From CAWCVR01 sp963799105 (lineage in GTDB: Bacteria; Acidobacteriota; Terriglobia; Bryobacterales; Bryobacteraceae): a stretch of DNA of 64,000 bases. The notes under the pieces are model-generated. The model saw only the letters and a program-made list of their open reading frames with translations, was not told the DNA's origin and searched no databases. Positions 1 to 11,300 of the stretch are shown in pieces. Position 1 is the stretch's first letter; each line of letters begins with the position of its first letter. Made by a program: the position numbers and the translations under genes. The stretch lies in NCBI GenBank assembly GCA_963799105.1, contig CAWCVR010000011.1:248001-312000 (forward strand), given 5' to 3'.

Positions 1-1
1 G

Positions 2-964
2 CTGGCGCTGGCCTTCGACCGCATCCCCGATCTTTTCTGCGCCACCGCGCAGATCCGTTTCCCGCCCGGCGTGCGCCGCGAGGAGACCGGCAAAGCCGTA
101 CTCACGCTGGATGACCCCGAGGCGTTTCCGGTGCGCTGCAACGAGCCGCTTCCCGGCGAGGACCAGACCTGGGTGCTGTACGGCAGCGGCGGCTGTTCCC
201 TCTACGACGCCGCCAAACTTCGCGCGCTGGGCGCGCTCGACGTGGCCTTCGATCCCGCCTACGTGGAAGATCTCGATATCGGCTACCGCGCCTGGCAGCG
301 CGGATGGCCCAGCGTGTACGTGGCCGCCGCGGTGGTGGAACATCGCCACCGCGCCACCACCTCGCGCTATTACACCCGCGAGGGGCTCGACAACATTCTG
401 GAAGTCAACTACCTCACGTTCCTGGCGCGCGCCGTACGCAGCCGCAAACTCTTCCTCCGCATGTGGGCTCATGCCATCCGCCGCCTGCGGGCGCGCGCGC
501 CGCACGACCCCGCCGCGGCCAACGCGCTGTTTGAGGCCGGCGCGATCGTCTTGTCCGGCAGCGGGCCGCTCCAGCCTTCACCCGAACCCGAGGATCTGTT
601 CCTGGCGCTTACCGGCGGCGCGGTTGCCGTCTTTCCCGGCGGCGGCGCCAGCCCATCCCGCCAGCCGGACCTGCTGGTTGTCCGGCCCCTGGTTACCGAG
701 GCGCCGCAACCTGGCGACGCCGGCCAGGTGCTGCTGGCCTTCACCGAGGATCTCGAAACGCCCCCGCCGGGGATACTTTCGGTGTATGCCGAGGTGATCC
801 TGGTGCGCCGCCCCAAGGGCGAACACCCGCGCCGCGACCCCGCATTTCGGGCCGCCCTGCGCCAAACCGTGCGCCAGTGGCGCATCCGGAACGTCAGGCT
901 GGAAACCCGCGAGATGGAAGAGTACGTCCCCGATTGCGCCCCCGCCCGGATCGAACTGGCGTAG
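2..964 (+). CDS. Glycosyltransferase family 2, C-terminal part (5' truncated by window edge)
   Basis: The protein is the C-terminal part of a GT-A fold, family 2 glycosyltransferase, which would move a sugar from a nucleotide donor onto a surface-glycan acceptor in the cytosol or at the inner membrane. The frame is already open at base 2, so the N-terminal donor-binding half lies outside the window and the GTG at 71 is internal. Seen here are the block YGSGGCSLYD followed by a VEDLDIGYRAWQRGW stretch, the usual ED-x-D..RA.. region holding the catalytic base in this family, then a basic segment (RLFLRMWAHAIRRLRAR-like) and an extra C-terminal domain of about 120 residues that I do not recognise. 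It ends directly in a repeat element. Acceptor unknown. Confidence 0.85.
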   Translation: MALAFDRIPDLFCATAQIRFPPGVRREETGKAVLTLDDPEAFPVRCNEPLPGEDQTWVLYGSGGCSLYDAAKLRALGALDVAFDPAYVEDLDIGYRAWQRGWPSVYVAAAVVEHRHRATTSRYYTREGLDNILEVNYLTFLARAVRSRKLFLRMWAHAIRRLRARAPHDPAAANALFEAGAIVLSGSGPLQPSPEPEDLFLALTGGAVAVFPGGGASPSRQPDLLVVRPLVTEAPQPGDAGQVLLAFTEDLETPPPGILSVYAEVILVRRPKGEHPRRDPAFRAALRQTVRQWRIRNVRLETREMEEYVPDCAPARIELA

Positions 965-1085
965 GGCGGACCCCCCGGTCCGCGCGGGACGCCCTCGTCC
1001 CGCATCCGGAACGACGAGATCGGCATCTTGCAGGGTACGCGCAGGCCGACGGGGGCGTCGGCCGCGGACCGGGGGGTCCGCCCCA
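964..1085. repeat. Composite double-hairpin intergenic repeat, copy A
   Basis: The two ends are inverted copies of each other (GGGCGGACCCCCCGGTCCGC and its complement), and each half also folds on itself (GCGGGACG..CGTCCCGC on the left, GCCGACG..CGTCGGC on the right). The core, with CATCTTGCAGGGTACG, is the same as in copy E at 58.4 kb, which lies in the opposite orientation. About 45 bp beyond the 3' end (to about 1133) also resemble the flank of copy C at 26325-26373, so the mobile or duplicated unit may be longer than the hairpins. It starts at the stop codon of the glycosyltransferase and may also terminate its transcript. Confidence 0.85.
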
Positions 1086-1196
1086 CTACTTGTGCGGATG
1101 TCGGGCAGTGGGAAAAGTATGCTGCATTGGGCTGACAGCCCGCCGCGGGTTTCCAACCCGCCCCACATCGGGTTCTACCTCGCGCGGTTCCCGCGG

Positions 1197-1599
1197 TTAC
1201 CAGGCGGCCGGGGAGTGGAGGGACGCGGTGGAAGTATCGGCTTCCCCGTTGCCGTCGTCTTCCAGGTTCCTATGGACCCACAGGGTGACCAGGCCGCAGG
1301 CGATCAGAATGGCCAGCAGGATGCCAAACCATTTCAGGGTTCCGCCGTTCCACGCCCGTTCGCGCGAGACGGCGGCGGCGGTGGCCTTCACAATGGCGAA
1401 GGCGGCGCCCGCCGAGAGAACCAGCTTGAGGTGCCAGGGCGTCAGGTCGAAATGGTCCGGGCCGCCGACCTGGCTCCACAGCATCAGCATGGCGATCAGG
1501 GCGATCAGGAACTGCGTCGCATAGGCCAGACGAAGAAGAGACATGAGCGTCGCCAGCCAGTTGGTGGCGTTCCTCCATCTTACGTTATCCTGAAGGAAA

Positions 1600-1613
<14 letters not shown>
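1197..1613 (-). CDS. Small membrane protein, unknown function
   Basis: This is a 138-residue protein with three predicted membrane helices (around residues 25-47, 61-83 and 95-113) and a polar, acidic, Ser/Thr-rich C-terminus. I recognise no family. The ATG at 1613 is the longest start, but it would overlap the first codons of the divergent permease. The ATG at 1544, giving MSLLRLAY, keeps all helices and avoids the overlap, so the true start may be 1544. It is divergent from the permease pair and could be unrelated to it. The coding assignment rests on the long open frame with hydrophobic periodicity and on the absence of any better frame in this stretch. Confidence 0.6.
1586..1591 (+). promoter_or_regulatory. 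Candidate -10 box for the permease operon
   Basis: TATCCT lies 8 nt before the ATG at 1600. The spacer GAAGGAAA could instead act as a ribosome binding site, so transcription from here would be leaderless or nearly so. No convincing -35 is visible. Confidence 0.35.
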
Positions 1614-2894
<1,281 letters not shown>

Positions 2895-2897
2895 ACC

Positions 2898-4167
2898 ATG
2901 AATATCAGCGCCGCGGAGAACATGCAGATGGCCGTGCAGGCGGTGTGGACGCACCGCTTCCGTTCGCTGCTGACCATTCTGGGGATCGTCATCGGCATCA
3001 CCACGGTGGTGACGGTGGCGTCGCTGCTCACGGGTTTGCGCCAGGGCGTGGTGGACTTCTTCCAGCGAACTCGGACCCGGACAATATCTTCCTCTTCACG
3101 CACCTCGGGCGACCCCAGCATGCCGGAGAACCAGCTTCCGCGCAAGGAACGGCGGCGCCGCGCGATGAAACCGGAGTACGCCGACGACCATCCGCCGCTG
3201 GTGCTTCTCGGTGGAGGACGCCGGGCTGGCGCTTTACCTCCCGCCGGTGGTGGAGGGCAACCCGCTGATGGCGCGCGTGCCGGGCTACGAGTCCGACACC
3301 ATCAACGTCTACGGGGCGTCGGCCAACATGGGCGAGATTTCGCCGCGCGATTTCGCCGCCGGGCGGTTCTTCACGCCGGACGAAGAGCAACGCGGCCTGC
3401 ACGTGGTGGTGCTCGGCGGCGAGCGTGGCCGACGCGCTGTACCCCGATGGGCAAGCCGTGGGCAGGACGGTGATGATGGACGGCGCGGAGTACACCGTGG
3501 TGGGCGTCTACGCCAAGGCCAAGGGCGGCTTCTTCGGCGAGAACGGACAGGACAACGACTTCGTGCATCCCGCTGCACACCGCGCACGCGCGCTATCCGC
3601 AGATCGACCGCTTACATGATCACCGCCAAGGCCAAGCCCGGCATGCGGCAGGAAGCCTACCACGAGGTGGAGGGCGCGATGCGGCGGATGCGCCGCCTGG
3701 CCACCGGTACGCCCAGACGATTTCGCCATCTCGACGCCCGACCAGATCATCCAGCAGTTCGACAACATCACCGGGCTGATCGGGCTGGTGGCCATCGCCA
3801 TTTCGGGGCTGGGGCTGCTGGTGGGCGGCATCGGGGTGATGAACATCATGCTGGTGAGCGTGACCGAGCGGACGCGCGAAATCGGCGTGCGCAAGGCCCT
3901 GGGCGCGCGGCGGCGCGATATCGTCGGGCAGTTTCTGGTGGAGGCCGTGACGCTCACCGGGCCTGGGCGGCGCTGCTGGGCATCGTCATCGCCGTGCTGA
4001 TCACCATGCTGGTGGGCGCGCTGGTGCCCTCGCTGCCATCCAAGGTGCCGCCATGGGCGCTGGTCACGGGGTTCACGGTGTCGATGGCGATCGGCGTGTT
4101 CTTCGGCGTGTGGCCGGCGATGAAGGCGTCGCGCCTCGATCCGGTGGACGCGCTGAGGTACGAGTAG
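2898..4167 (+). pseudogene. MacB-like ABC transporter permease, second of two, with multiple frameshifts
   Basis: This is a paralogue of the gene just upstream and has the same architecture (about 420 residues once corrected): helix 1 around RFRSLLTILGIVIGITTVVTV, a periplasmic PCD domain with VPGYESDTINVYGASANM, and an FtsX domain with GGIGVMNIMLVSVTERTREI and RKALGARRRD, ending WPAMKASRLDPVDALRYE. The ATG follows the previous stop by 3 nt, so translation is probably coupled. About nine indels break the frame (near 3067, 3079, 3102, 3187, 3421, 3566, 3612, 3714 and 3961); all but the last are one-base insertions. The pair would form a heteromeric permease like many acidobacterial orphan permeases. 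No ATPase gene is adjacent. Confidence 0.8.
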
Positions 4168-4287
4168 GGCGGACCCCCCGGTCCGCGCGGGACGCCCTCG
4201 TCCCGCTCTTCGCTCGCGGGATCGAGTGCCGGGAACTGGCGAGAGGCCGGCCGGGGGGCCGGCCGCGGACCAGGGGGTCCGCCCTAC
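4167..4287. repeat. Composite double-hairpin intergenic repeat, copy B
   Basis: It has the same outer arms as copy A (GGGCGGACCCCCCGGTCCGC at the left, complement at the right) but carries the other core type, with CTTCGCTCG and GGCCGGCCGGGGGGCCGGCC, shared with copies C and D. It fills the whole gap between the permease stop and the convergent DUF4450 gene and overlaps the last codon of the latter. Confidence 0.85.
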
Positions 4288-7200
4288 GCTACGCCGGGAT
4301 TCATGATCGTCACTCCCATGAGCCCGATCACCACTTCCTCCGAAAGCGTTTCGAGCGTCACGCTTTTCAACACGGTGCCGGCGCGCAGCCGCCAGTTCAG
4401 CACCACCGCGCGGCAGTTGTTGCCCAACTGCACGGTGGCGGGCGGAGTTTTCGGCAGGCAGAAGGCGTCGCGCTGGTAGTTGTAATCCACGCCGTTGTAA
4501 GGCGAGAGCATCCAGAAGTTGAAGGGCGGCACCAACTCCAGCCGCTCCACCACGCCATCGGCATACTCCATGCGCAGTTCGGCGTTCGCGATCCGCACTT
4601 GCATGGGATTGGTGGAGCCGCACACCAGGAACCACACGGTGTCGCCCGCCTGGCCAACCGGCACGGTCGCCTGCCGCGGCCAGTTGTCCCAGCGGGAAGT
4701 GAACGCGATGTTGCGGTCGCCATTCCACCGGAAGGGAACGCCCTGCGGAGTCGAGATGCGATCGGGGCGGCCCAGCAGATTCGGGACATTGGCGAGGTCG
4801 ATCTCCGGCGGCTTCGCCTTGGCATCCAGAACCGATTGCCACATCAGATAGCCATCCTCGGCCAAACGGAGGGAGCAGGTGTTCGGCCGCGGCGAGAGAT
4901 ACCGCTGCTGGAAGATGGTGCGGATATCGCCATTGAAGGCATTGCCCAGGTCCACGCAATTCCAGGCAGCGCCCTTCGGAATCGCCGGGTTGGTTTTGGC
5001 CGCCAGCGCGGCATCGGCCGCGGCATCGGTCACTTTAATCTTGAATAGCCGCCGCTGCTCGGTCTCGCCGGTGCGCACGGTGGCCAACACCAGGTGATGT
5101 CCCGCGTTGCGGGTGAGCGTGGCGGCGATTTTCCCGGATGCGATTTTGGCGCCGGCCAGAACGCCCTGCGGATCCTCGAAGCCGGTGATGATGGCGCCTT
5201 CGGCGGCCAGCGTCACGGCATCGCCGCTGTTTCCCTCCAGCGCCACCGAGGGCACCACGGGCAGCGGATCCCGCCAGTTCACTTCGAGCGACGCGGACGC
5301 GGCCGCCGGCACATGCACCACCACCACGCTTTCGCCGAACCCCGCGCGCGCTTCCCATTGGACGGGCTGGCCGTTCAGCCTCACCCCCGCGATCTTCCCC
5401 GCCCGGACCGGCAGCGACACCTCCATCGGCGAGGCCTTCGCCAGTTCCACCCGGTAACTGGCGGAGTTGTCGATCCTCTGAAACTTCAGCGAGAAATCCG
5501 GCGTGCGGATGGACGCGTGGTCCCAGTCGGCCGGGAACTGGGGAGTTATGCGCACGATGTTATTGGGAAGGTCCGGCGAGAAACCGAACAATCCCTCGAC
5601 CACGGTGCGGCAGAACATGCTGAAGCAATCGTTAAAATCCGTCGCGCCCGCCGGATGACCTAAGTCGCCGGGCACCGGACCGAAGAACATCTGTTGCGGA
5701 AAAGTCCCTTTCAGCAGGCTCCAACCTTCCGCGGCAAGCCCGGTTTGGAAGTAGGCAAGAGCCAGGTGATAGTTATCGCCCGGCCACATCTCGCGCACCG
5801 ACCAGATCGAGGGAACCCAGTTCGACGGCCAGCACTGTTCGCCGCCGTAGGGCAGCTTGATCCGCTCCAGCGCCCACTCGGTGTAATGCAGCGCCTGAAC
5901 CGCCTGCTCGGGAGTCAGCATCCCGGCGTCGATGGGGCAGAAGGTGCTGTAGAGCCACGACGATTCGTGCAGCCGTTTCAGGCCGCCCTGTTCGCGGTAG
6001 GCGCCGACGTGGCCTTTGCCGGGAATCCAGAGCAGGTCGAAGAAGGCCTTCGACAGCTTGGCGAGCATTTCCCGATGGCGCCGGACGGCGCTCTCGTCTC
6101 CGGCGCGGCGGGCGAGGTCGAGCGCCGCTTTGTGGCCGCGGTAGGCGTAAGCCGTTTCCTCGGCGGTGCCCCCGCCGTTGTACCACTGGCCGTCGGTCGG
6201 CCACGTGTTGCAGTAGCTTTCGTAAATGCCCAAGCCCGCCGGGTCGTAGCAATCCTTTATATACTCCAGGTGGAGTTCCAAGGCGGGGCTCAGGATGCGC
6301 TCGAGTTCCGCGTCCATCGCCCACCGCCAGTCGTGATGCACCTGGTCGAAGAACTGGCTCTGCATGTCGTAGTGGTAGGGATGGTAGATGTTCACGCGCC
6401 CCTTGCCGAACATGCGGGATTCGGGCGCCTGGCTGGACAGGCCGGCTTTGGGGTCCGCTTTGGCCTCGGTTCTATCGGACTGGGTGACCTGCTTCGCGAT
6501 ACATAGCTTCGCCTCGGCCTTCACATTGTCGTGCCAGCCGTAGGCGATGGCGCCGAACTGCGTCCGCCAGCCCAGTAGAGGCACGCCCCATCGCATGCCG
6601 GCGTGGGTGTACATCGAGTCCCGGTACGTGGCGTCGACCGCGATACACGAGGCGGCAACCCCGATGTCGAGCCATGGATCGGGAGTCTCCACCACCACCT
6701 GCTTCCTGATCGCCTCCACCCGCTCGATTCCCGCCGCGAACGCCGCCGCCCCGCTAGACAAGGACGCTAAGTCGGCCGGAGAGCGCTTGGCTACGGCCTG
6801 CATCACCCAGTAGACATCCTCGCCGCCGGCCGGGGCGACGCCGCAGAGAATCGGCAGATCGCCCGCTGTGCTGGCGGCCAGCGCCACCGGATCGCTCCAG
6901 GCGCTGGCATCGGCCACTTTCATGCGCGAGGGCGAAGCGCAGCGGCCTCGCATGCTTCCCTTGTCGCTGCCCGCCGGCGAGACCACCACCCAATCCCGAT
7001 CCTCCACCTCGACGTGGTTGCCCCGGCAGTTCTCCGGTATGAAGGAGCGCTTCATCAGTTCGTCGCGGCCCGCGGTGGTTACGTCGTATTTCCACAAAAC
7101 GCTTTGCGATTCCTGCATCGCCGCTCCGGAGGCCCAGATCAACTGGTCGCCGGGTTGCGCCTTGAGCACCCTCAGCCGCGCGGCCAGCCCCGGCCCCTTG

Positions 7201-7682
7201 GCCAGCGGCGTCACCTGGAACTCCAGCGTGGTTTCCCCTAGGCTCTTGTCCCGTACCACCCATTCCATATGGCCGGGAACGTACCTGGAGACGATGCTGG
7301 AGCATTCATGCAGCCACTTGCCCCGGCCGCCGCGCACCAGCGCCACCATGAAACAACCGGCGATCTGGCTCAGGTTCCCGAGCAGCAGAAAGGGCCGGTC
7401 TCCCGCCAGGACGATGGCTTGCGCGTTGTGGCAGTACAGCGGCCGGTTGCAATAACGGTCCCCGTCGCGCCGCGTGAACGCGCCGTCTTCCACGGTGTAG
7501 ATCGGCGTCCGCAGCGTACTCAGATCGACCCGTCCGTAGGTGCCGGCGAAGCCGGTCCCCATGCCCGGAATGCCACGCACCAGCGTCCGCAGACCGGTAC
7601 TTAGCACCAGGAGACTGCCCTTCCAAAGGCTACGCCTGCTGATCCCTCCGCGAATCTTGTCGTAGAATCGATCTCGCGTCAT
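4284..7682 (-). CDS. Large DUF4450-like protein, putative six-hairpin glycosidase-type exported protein
   Basis: This protein of 1132 residues resembles DUF4450 proteins: the N-terminal part has the NRPLYCHNAQAIVLAGDRP block typical of that family, and the centre (about 330-720) looks like an (alpha/alpha)6 barrel with WYNGGGTAEETAYAYRGHKA and WRWAMDAELER segments, as in carbohydrate-active enzymes. The C-terminal third is beta-rich and may be a carbohydrate-binding or Ig-like module. SRRSLWKG near residue 15, followed by a hydrophobic run, resembles a Tat signal, so export to the periplasm or outside is likely. Start ATG at 7682 has CGAGG 5 nt upstream. No catalytic residues can be named. 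The substrate is inferred only to be a glycan; confidence in the family is moderate. Confidence 0.8.
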   Translation of the reverse strand: MTRDRFYDKIRGGISRRSLWKGSLLVLSTGLRTLVRGIPGMGTGFAGTYGRVDLSTLRTPIYTVEDGAFTRRDGDRYCNRPLYCHNAQAIVLAGDRPFLLLGNLSQIAGCFMVALVRGGRGKWLHECSSIVSRYVPGHMEWVVRDKSLGETTLEFQVTPLAKGPGLAARLRVLKAQPGDQLIWASGAAMQESQSVLWKYDVTTAGRDELMKRSFIPENCRGNHVEVEDRDWVVVSPAGSDKGSMRGRCASPSRMKVADASAWSDPVALAASTAGDLPILCGVAPAGGEDVYWVMQAVAKRSPADLASLSSGAAAFAAGIERVEAIRKQVVVETPDPWLDIGVAASCIAVDATYRDSMYTHAGMRWGVPLLGWRTQFGAIAYGWHDNVKAEAKLCIAKQVTQSDRTEAKADPKAGLSSQAPESRMFGKGRVNIYHPYHYDMQSQFFDQVHHDWRWAMDAELERILSPALELHLEYIKDCYDPAGLGIYESYCNTWPTDGQWYNGGGTAEETAYAYRGHKAALDLARRAGDESAVRRHREMLAKLSKAFFDLLWIPGKGHVGAYREQGGLKRLHESSWLYSTFCPIDAGMLTPEQAVQALHYTEWALERIKLPYGGEQCWPSNWVPSIWSVREMWPGDNYHLALAYFQTGLAAEGWSLLKGTFPQQMFFGPVPGDLGHPAGATDFNDCFSMFCRTVVEGLFGFSPDLPNNIVRITPQFPADWDHASIRTPDFSLKFQRIDNSASYRVELAKASPMEVSLPVRAGKIAGVRLNGQPVQWEARAGFGESVVVVHVPAAASASLEVNWRDPLPVVPSVALEGNSGDAVTLAAEGAIITGFEDPQGVLAGAKIASGKIAATLTRNAGHHLVLATVRTGETEQRRLFKIKVTDAAADAALAAKTNPAIPKGAAWNCVDLGNAFNGDIRTIFQQRYLSPRPNTCSLRLAEDGYLMWQSVLDAKAKPPEIDLANVPNLLGRPDRISTPQGVPFRWNGDRNIAFTSRWDNWPRQATVPVGQAGDTVWFLVCGSTNPMQVRIANAELRMEYADGVVERLELVPPFNFWMLSPYNGVDYNYQRDAFCLPKTPPATVQLGNNCRAVVLNWRLRAGTVLKSVTLETLSEEVVIGLMGVTIMNPGVA

Positions 7683-8280
7683 GGTTCCTCGAAGTGAGAG
7701 TTGAATTAGTCGAAGCGCGACTGCGAACGCACCGGTCCTCGCACTCGCTCATGATAACTCCCGTGGGCTATGATCCGGGGCGCTTCCGCCAGCGTGATGT
7801 GGGGCAGGTTGTCAACCAGCGGCGGACTCACGGGGTATCCTGTCAGCCCGCCTGGGCGGCATTGGCAGGTGACCGCGGGAGGCCGATTGCCGGGTACCCT
7901 GGGTGGGGCCGCAGCTTCACAACCTGCCCCGCAAAGGCGCGCAGGCGGTGGTACTGGCTGATGCTGCTGGCCGGGAGCCATTTGCCCCGGCGGTTCTTCG
8001 GGGAGATAGTGTCGAGGGATTGCCGCCCTGCCGATGCCCACCAGACAGGCCCCGGCAGAGAGACCCAGCCGAGCGGGCAACGTCTTCCTGCCTATGCGAC
8101 TCACGTATCTCAAGCTATGCGAATAGCCGATCCGCGCTTCCCTCATCTGGCTAAGATGGATGCGCTTACAGGCTTTTGCCCGCCCGCGTGAGCCAGGGGT
8201 GGCCCCTTCCGGGCTGCCAAAGTCGCACGGAACTGGAAAAAAATGAGAAAAAGTGAAACAGGCGTCCCCGATTGAAACAA
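7683..8280. other. Intergenic stretch with a degenerate interspersed repeat
   Basis: There is no supportable gene in about 600 bases: open frames on both strands here have repeat-like composition and no family resemblance. The part at 7891-7936, read on the minus strand (GCGGGGCAGG...GGGTACCCGG), matches 47974-48032 in the gap before the DinB gene, so this is probably decayed repeat sequence. The A/T-rich end at 8237-8290 belongs to the promoter of the receptor gene. Confidence 0.45.
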
Positions 8281-8287
8281 TTGGGGG

Positions 8288-8293
8288 TATAAT
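8288..8293 (+). promoter_or_regulatory. Candidate -10 box of the TonB receptor gene
   Basis: A perfect TATAAT sits in an unusually A/T-rich island before the receptor gene, leaving a leader of roughly 95-100 nt. A TTGAAA lies only 10 nt upstream, too close for a sigma-70 -35, so the -35 is unclear. Confidence 0.4.
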
Positions 8294-8396
8294 GACTACT
8301 CGCCGGGAAGCCAAGAAGGGAATCCTGGAGTGCCCGAGCCCCGGGCCCGGCGTGAAATCGTGAGTCTCAGCTTAACTTTGAAAGGGAGTGATGTAC

Positions 8397-11300
8397 ATGG
8401 TGCGGAACATCCAAAGAACACTGGCGGCGCTCATCCTGCTTGCCGCCTTAGCGATCTGCGCGTTTGCGCAGAACAACGGTTCAATCGCTGGCACGGTGAA
8501 GGATTCCGGAGGCGGGGTTGTCCCGGGAGTGGCGGTGAACGTCGTCGACCAGGCGACAGGTCTCCGCGCGACGGCGAATACCACTCCGGAAGGGAACTTC
8601 ATTTTCGTCCAGCTCCCGCCCGGAACTTACACGCTCACAGTGGAAGCTAAGGGCTTCAAGAAGGCCGAGAGCAAGGACATCATCGTGTCCGTGGCCACCA
8701 GGGTGGGCGTGGGCGACATCGTTCTTGAGGTCGGCAGCCTCACCGATACGATCACCGTCGAAGCCGATGCCGGGACAGTCCAGATCCAGGCGGATTCGGG
8801 CGAGCGTTCCGACATCCTGACGAACCGCGAAATTCGGGACATTCAGCTCAACGGCCAGAACATCGTCGATATGATGAAGTTCATCCCCGGCGTCAACGTG
8901 AGCGGCCTGGTGGCCAACGCGGCTTCCACGGTCACCAATATCACCGGCAGTTTTCAGGTCAACGGAACGCGCAGCCTGGAGCACGAGTACACGCTCGACG
9001 GCATCACCAACCTGAACCTCGGCAACAACACCGGAGCGCTGGTGTCGGTGAACCCCGACGCGCTCGAGGAAGTCAAGGTCCTCACCTCGAACTACCAGGC
9101 CGAGTATGGCAGAAGCGGCGGCGGCCTCATCGCCCTCACCACGCGCGGCGGCAGCAACAGCTTCCACGGCGGCGCACTCTACTTCCGCCGCCACGACAGC
9201 ATGAACGCCAACTCCTACTTCAACGACCTGCGCGGCGGCCAGGGGACGAATGCGCGCCCCCTCTACCGCTACAAGGATTACGGGTGGAATTTCGGGGGCC
9301 CGGTCTACATCCCCCACGTGATCAACGGGAAGAACAAGCTCTTTTTCTTCGCCAGCCAGGAGTACTACCGCCAACTGGTGCCTCAGGCCTCCAGCGTGAA
9401 CATCCGCGTTCCCACGGCGGCCGAGCGCACCGGAGACTTCTCGCAAACCGTGGACGGAGCCGGTAAGGCCATCACCATCATCGATCCCACCACCGCGGCG
9501 GCGTTTCCGGGCAACCAGGTCCCGTCCAGCCGTCTGTACGCACCCGGCGTGGCCATCATGAAGTTCCTGCCCCTGCCCAATACCACCGCCAGCCCGAACA
9601 ATTACAACTACCTGTCCCAGGTGCCCAGTTCCTACCCCCGCATGGAAACCATCCTTCGCGGCGACTGGACGATCAACGACAATACCCGGCTCAGCGTGCG
9701 CTGGGTTTACAACCACGACGACCAGCAATTCGCCTACGGCACCACCACGGCTTCCTGGAACTGGCCGCTCGCCATCACCGACCGCAAGAACGGCCCGGGC
9801 AGCGTGCCGAGCATTTCACTCACTAAGAACTTCGGACCCACCACCGTCAACGAGTTCGTCTTCGGCATTGGCCGTGGCGGCGTGACCATCGCGCCCGAGG
9901 GCAACGCCATGACTCGCGCGACAACCGGTATTAACACCCCCCAGCTCTATTCCAACGCCGACCCTTCCGGCTACATCCCCAGCATCTCTTTCGGCAGCAT
10001 CGCCAGCGCCAGCGCGACCCCCAACACCAGCCTCTTCGGGCCCTTTGAGCAGCGGTTCCTGATCTGGCAGGTCACGGACAGCGTCACCAAGGTTAAGGGC
10101 TCGCACGTGTTCAAGCTGGGCTTCTATTTCCAGAGCGCCTCGAATGCCAGCAACAGTCAAGCCCACGTCCAGGGCGACATCGACTTCTCCAACGCTACCG
10201 CCAACCCCCTCAATACCGGCTACGGGTTCTCCAACGCCCTGTTGGGCGTGTACAACACGTACACGCAGTGGAGCAAGAAGGTGTATCAGAACTACCTGTA
10301 CCATGACGTCTCCTGGTACGCGCAGGACACCTGGAAGGTCAGCCGTCACCTGACCCTGGACTTGGGCATACGGTTCTCCTGGTTCCAGCCGGTTTACGAC
10401 ACCGGCGGAGATGCGGCCTACTTCAACGCCTCCGCATTCACCGCCGCCAATGCGGAACGGCTGTACCGGCCGGTCTGCGTCGGCGCCTCGACCTGCTCCT
10501 CGGGGGCAGCCACCTACCGCGCCATCGACCCGGCCACTACGGGCACCGCGACGCTGGCCAACACCCAGCCGGGTTACTACGTCGGCAAACTCGTGTCGGG
10601 CGCCGGCAGCATCAGCAACGGGATGCAACTGGTGAGTGGGGGTTACCCGGATGGCGGCGTCACCACGCGGGCGATTCTACCGCAGCCTCGTCTCGGCTTT
10701 GCGTATGACGTAACCGGCAGCCACAAGACGGTGGTGCGCGGCGGCTTCGGAGTCTCCATCGACCGCTACGAGAGCGGCATCACGGGGTTTGGAGCCAGCA
10801 ACCCGCCGATAGTCCTCCAGCCCACGCTTCAGTACGGCTATTTGTCCGACATCCAGCCCGGCGGGGGCGGCATTCTGTCGCCGTTGACAGCCACCGCCGT
10901 GAGCCCGCACATCGCCTTCCCGCACATCTATTCCTACAGCATCGGCATCCAGCGCAACCTCGGAAGCGGCACCGTGGTCGACGTCTCCTATGTGGGATCC
11001 AAGTCGCACGATCTGCCCCGCAAGACGAACCTGAACACCCCGGCCTATGGGACGACCTTTCAGCCCTGGGCGCAGGATCCGACCAAGTTCGCTGGCGGTG
11101 CGATCCCCGCTACCGAAGCCGGACTGCCCTCGATTTACTCGGGCGCGGGGCTGAGTTTCAGCGGCGCCAACATTCTGGGCACCGACTTCCTGCGCCCCTA
11201 TCAGGGGTACAGCGACATCACCTACTACGCCTTCGACGCCAACGCGGATTACAACTCGTTCCAGGTGGCCGCCAACCGGCGCATCTCCCAGGGTCTCACC

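Noticed and set aside
3508..4959. 483-codon minus-strand frame across the second permease and repeat B
   Set aside because: It spans a repeat and two unrelated genes and gives no recognisable protein.
8273..8278. TTGAAA as the -35 of the receptor promoter
   Set aside because: Only about 10 nt separate it from TATAAT, too short for sigma-70 promoters.
7694..8314. Open frames on both strands between the DUF4450 and receptor genes
   Set aside because: Repeat-like DNA with no codon or domain signal; part of it matches the non-coding gap at 48.0 kb.
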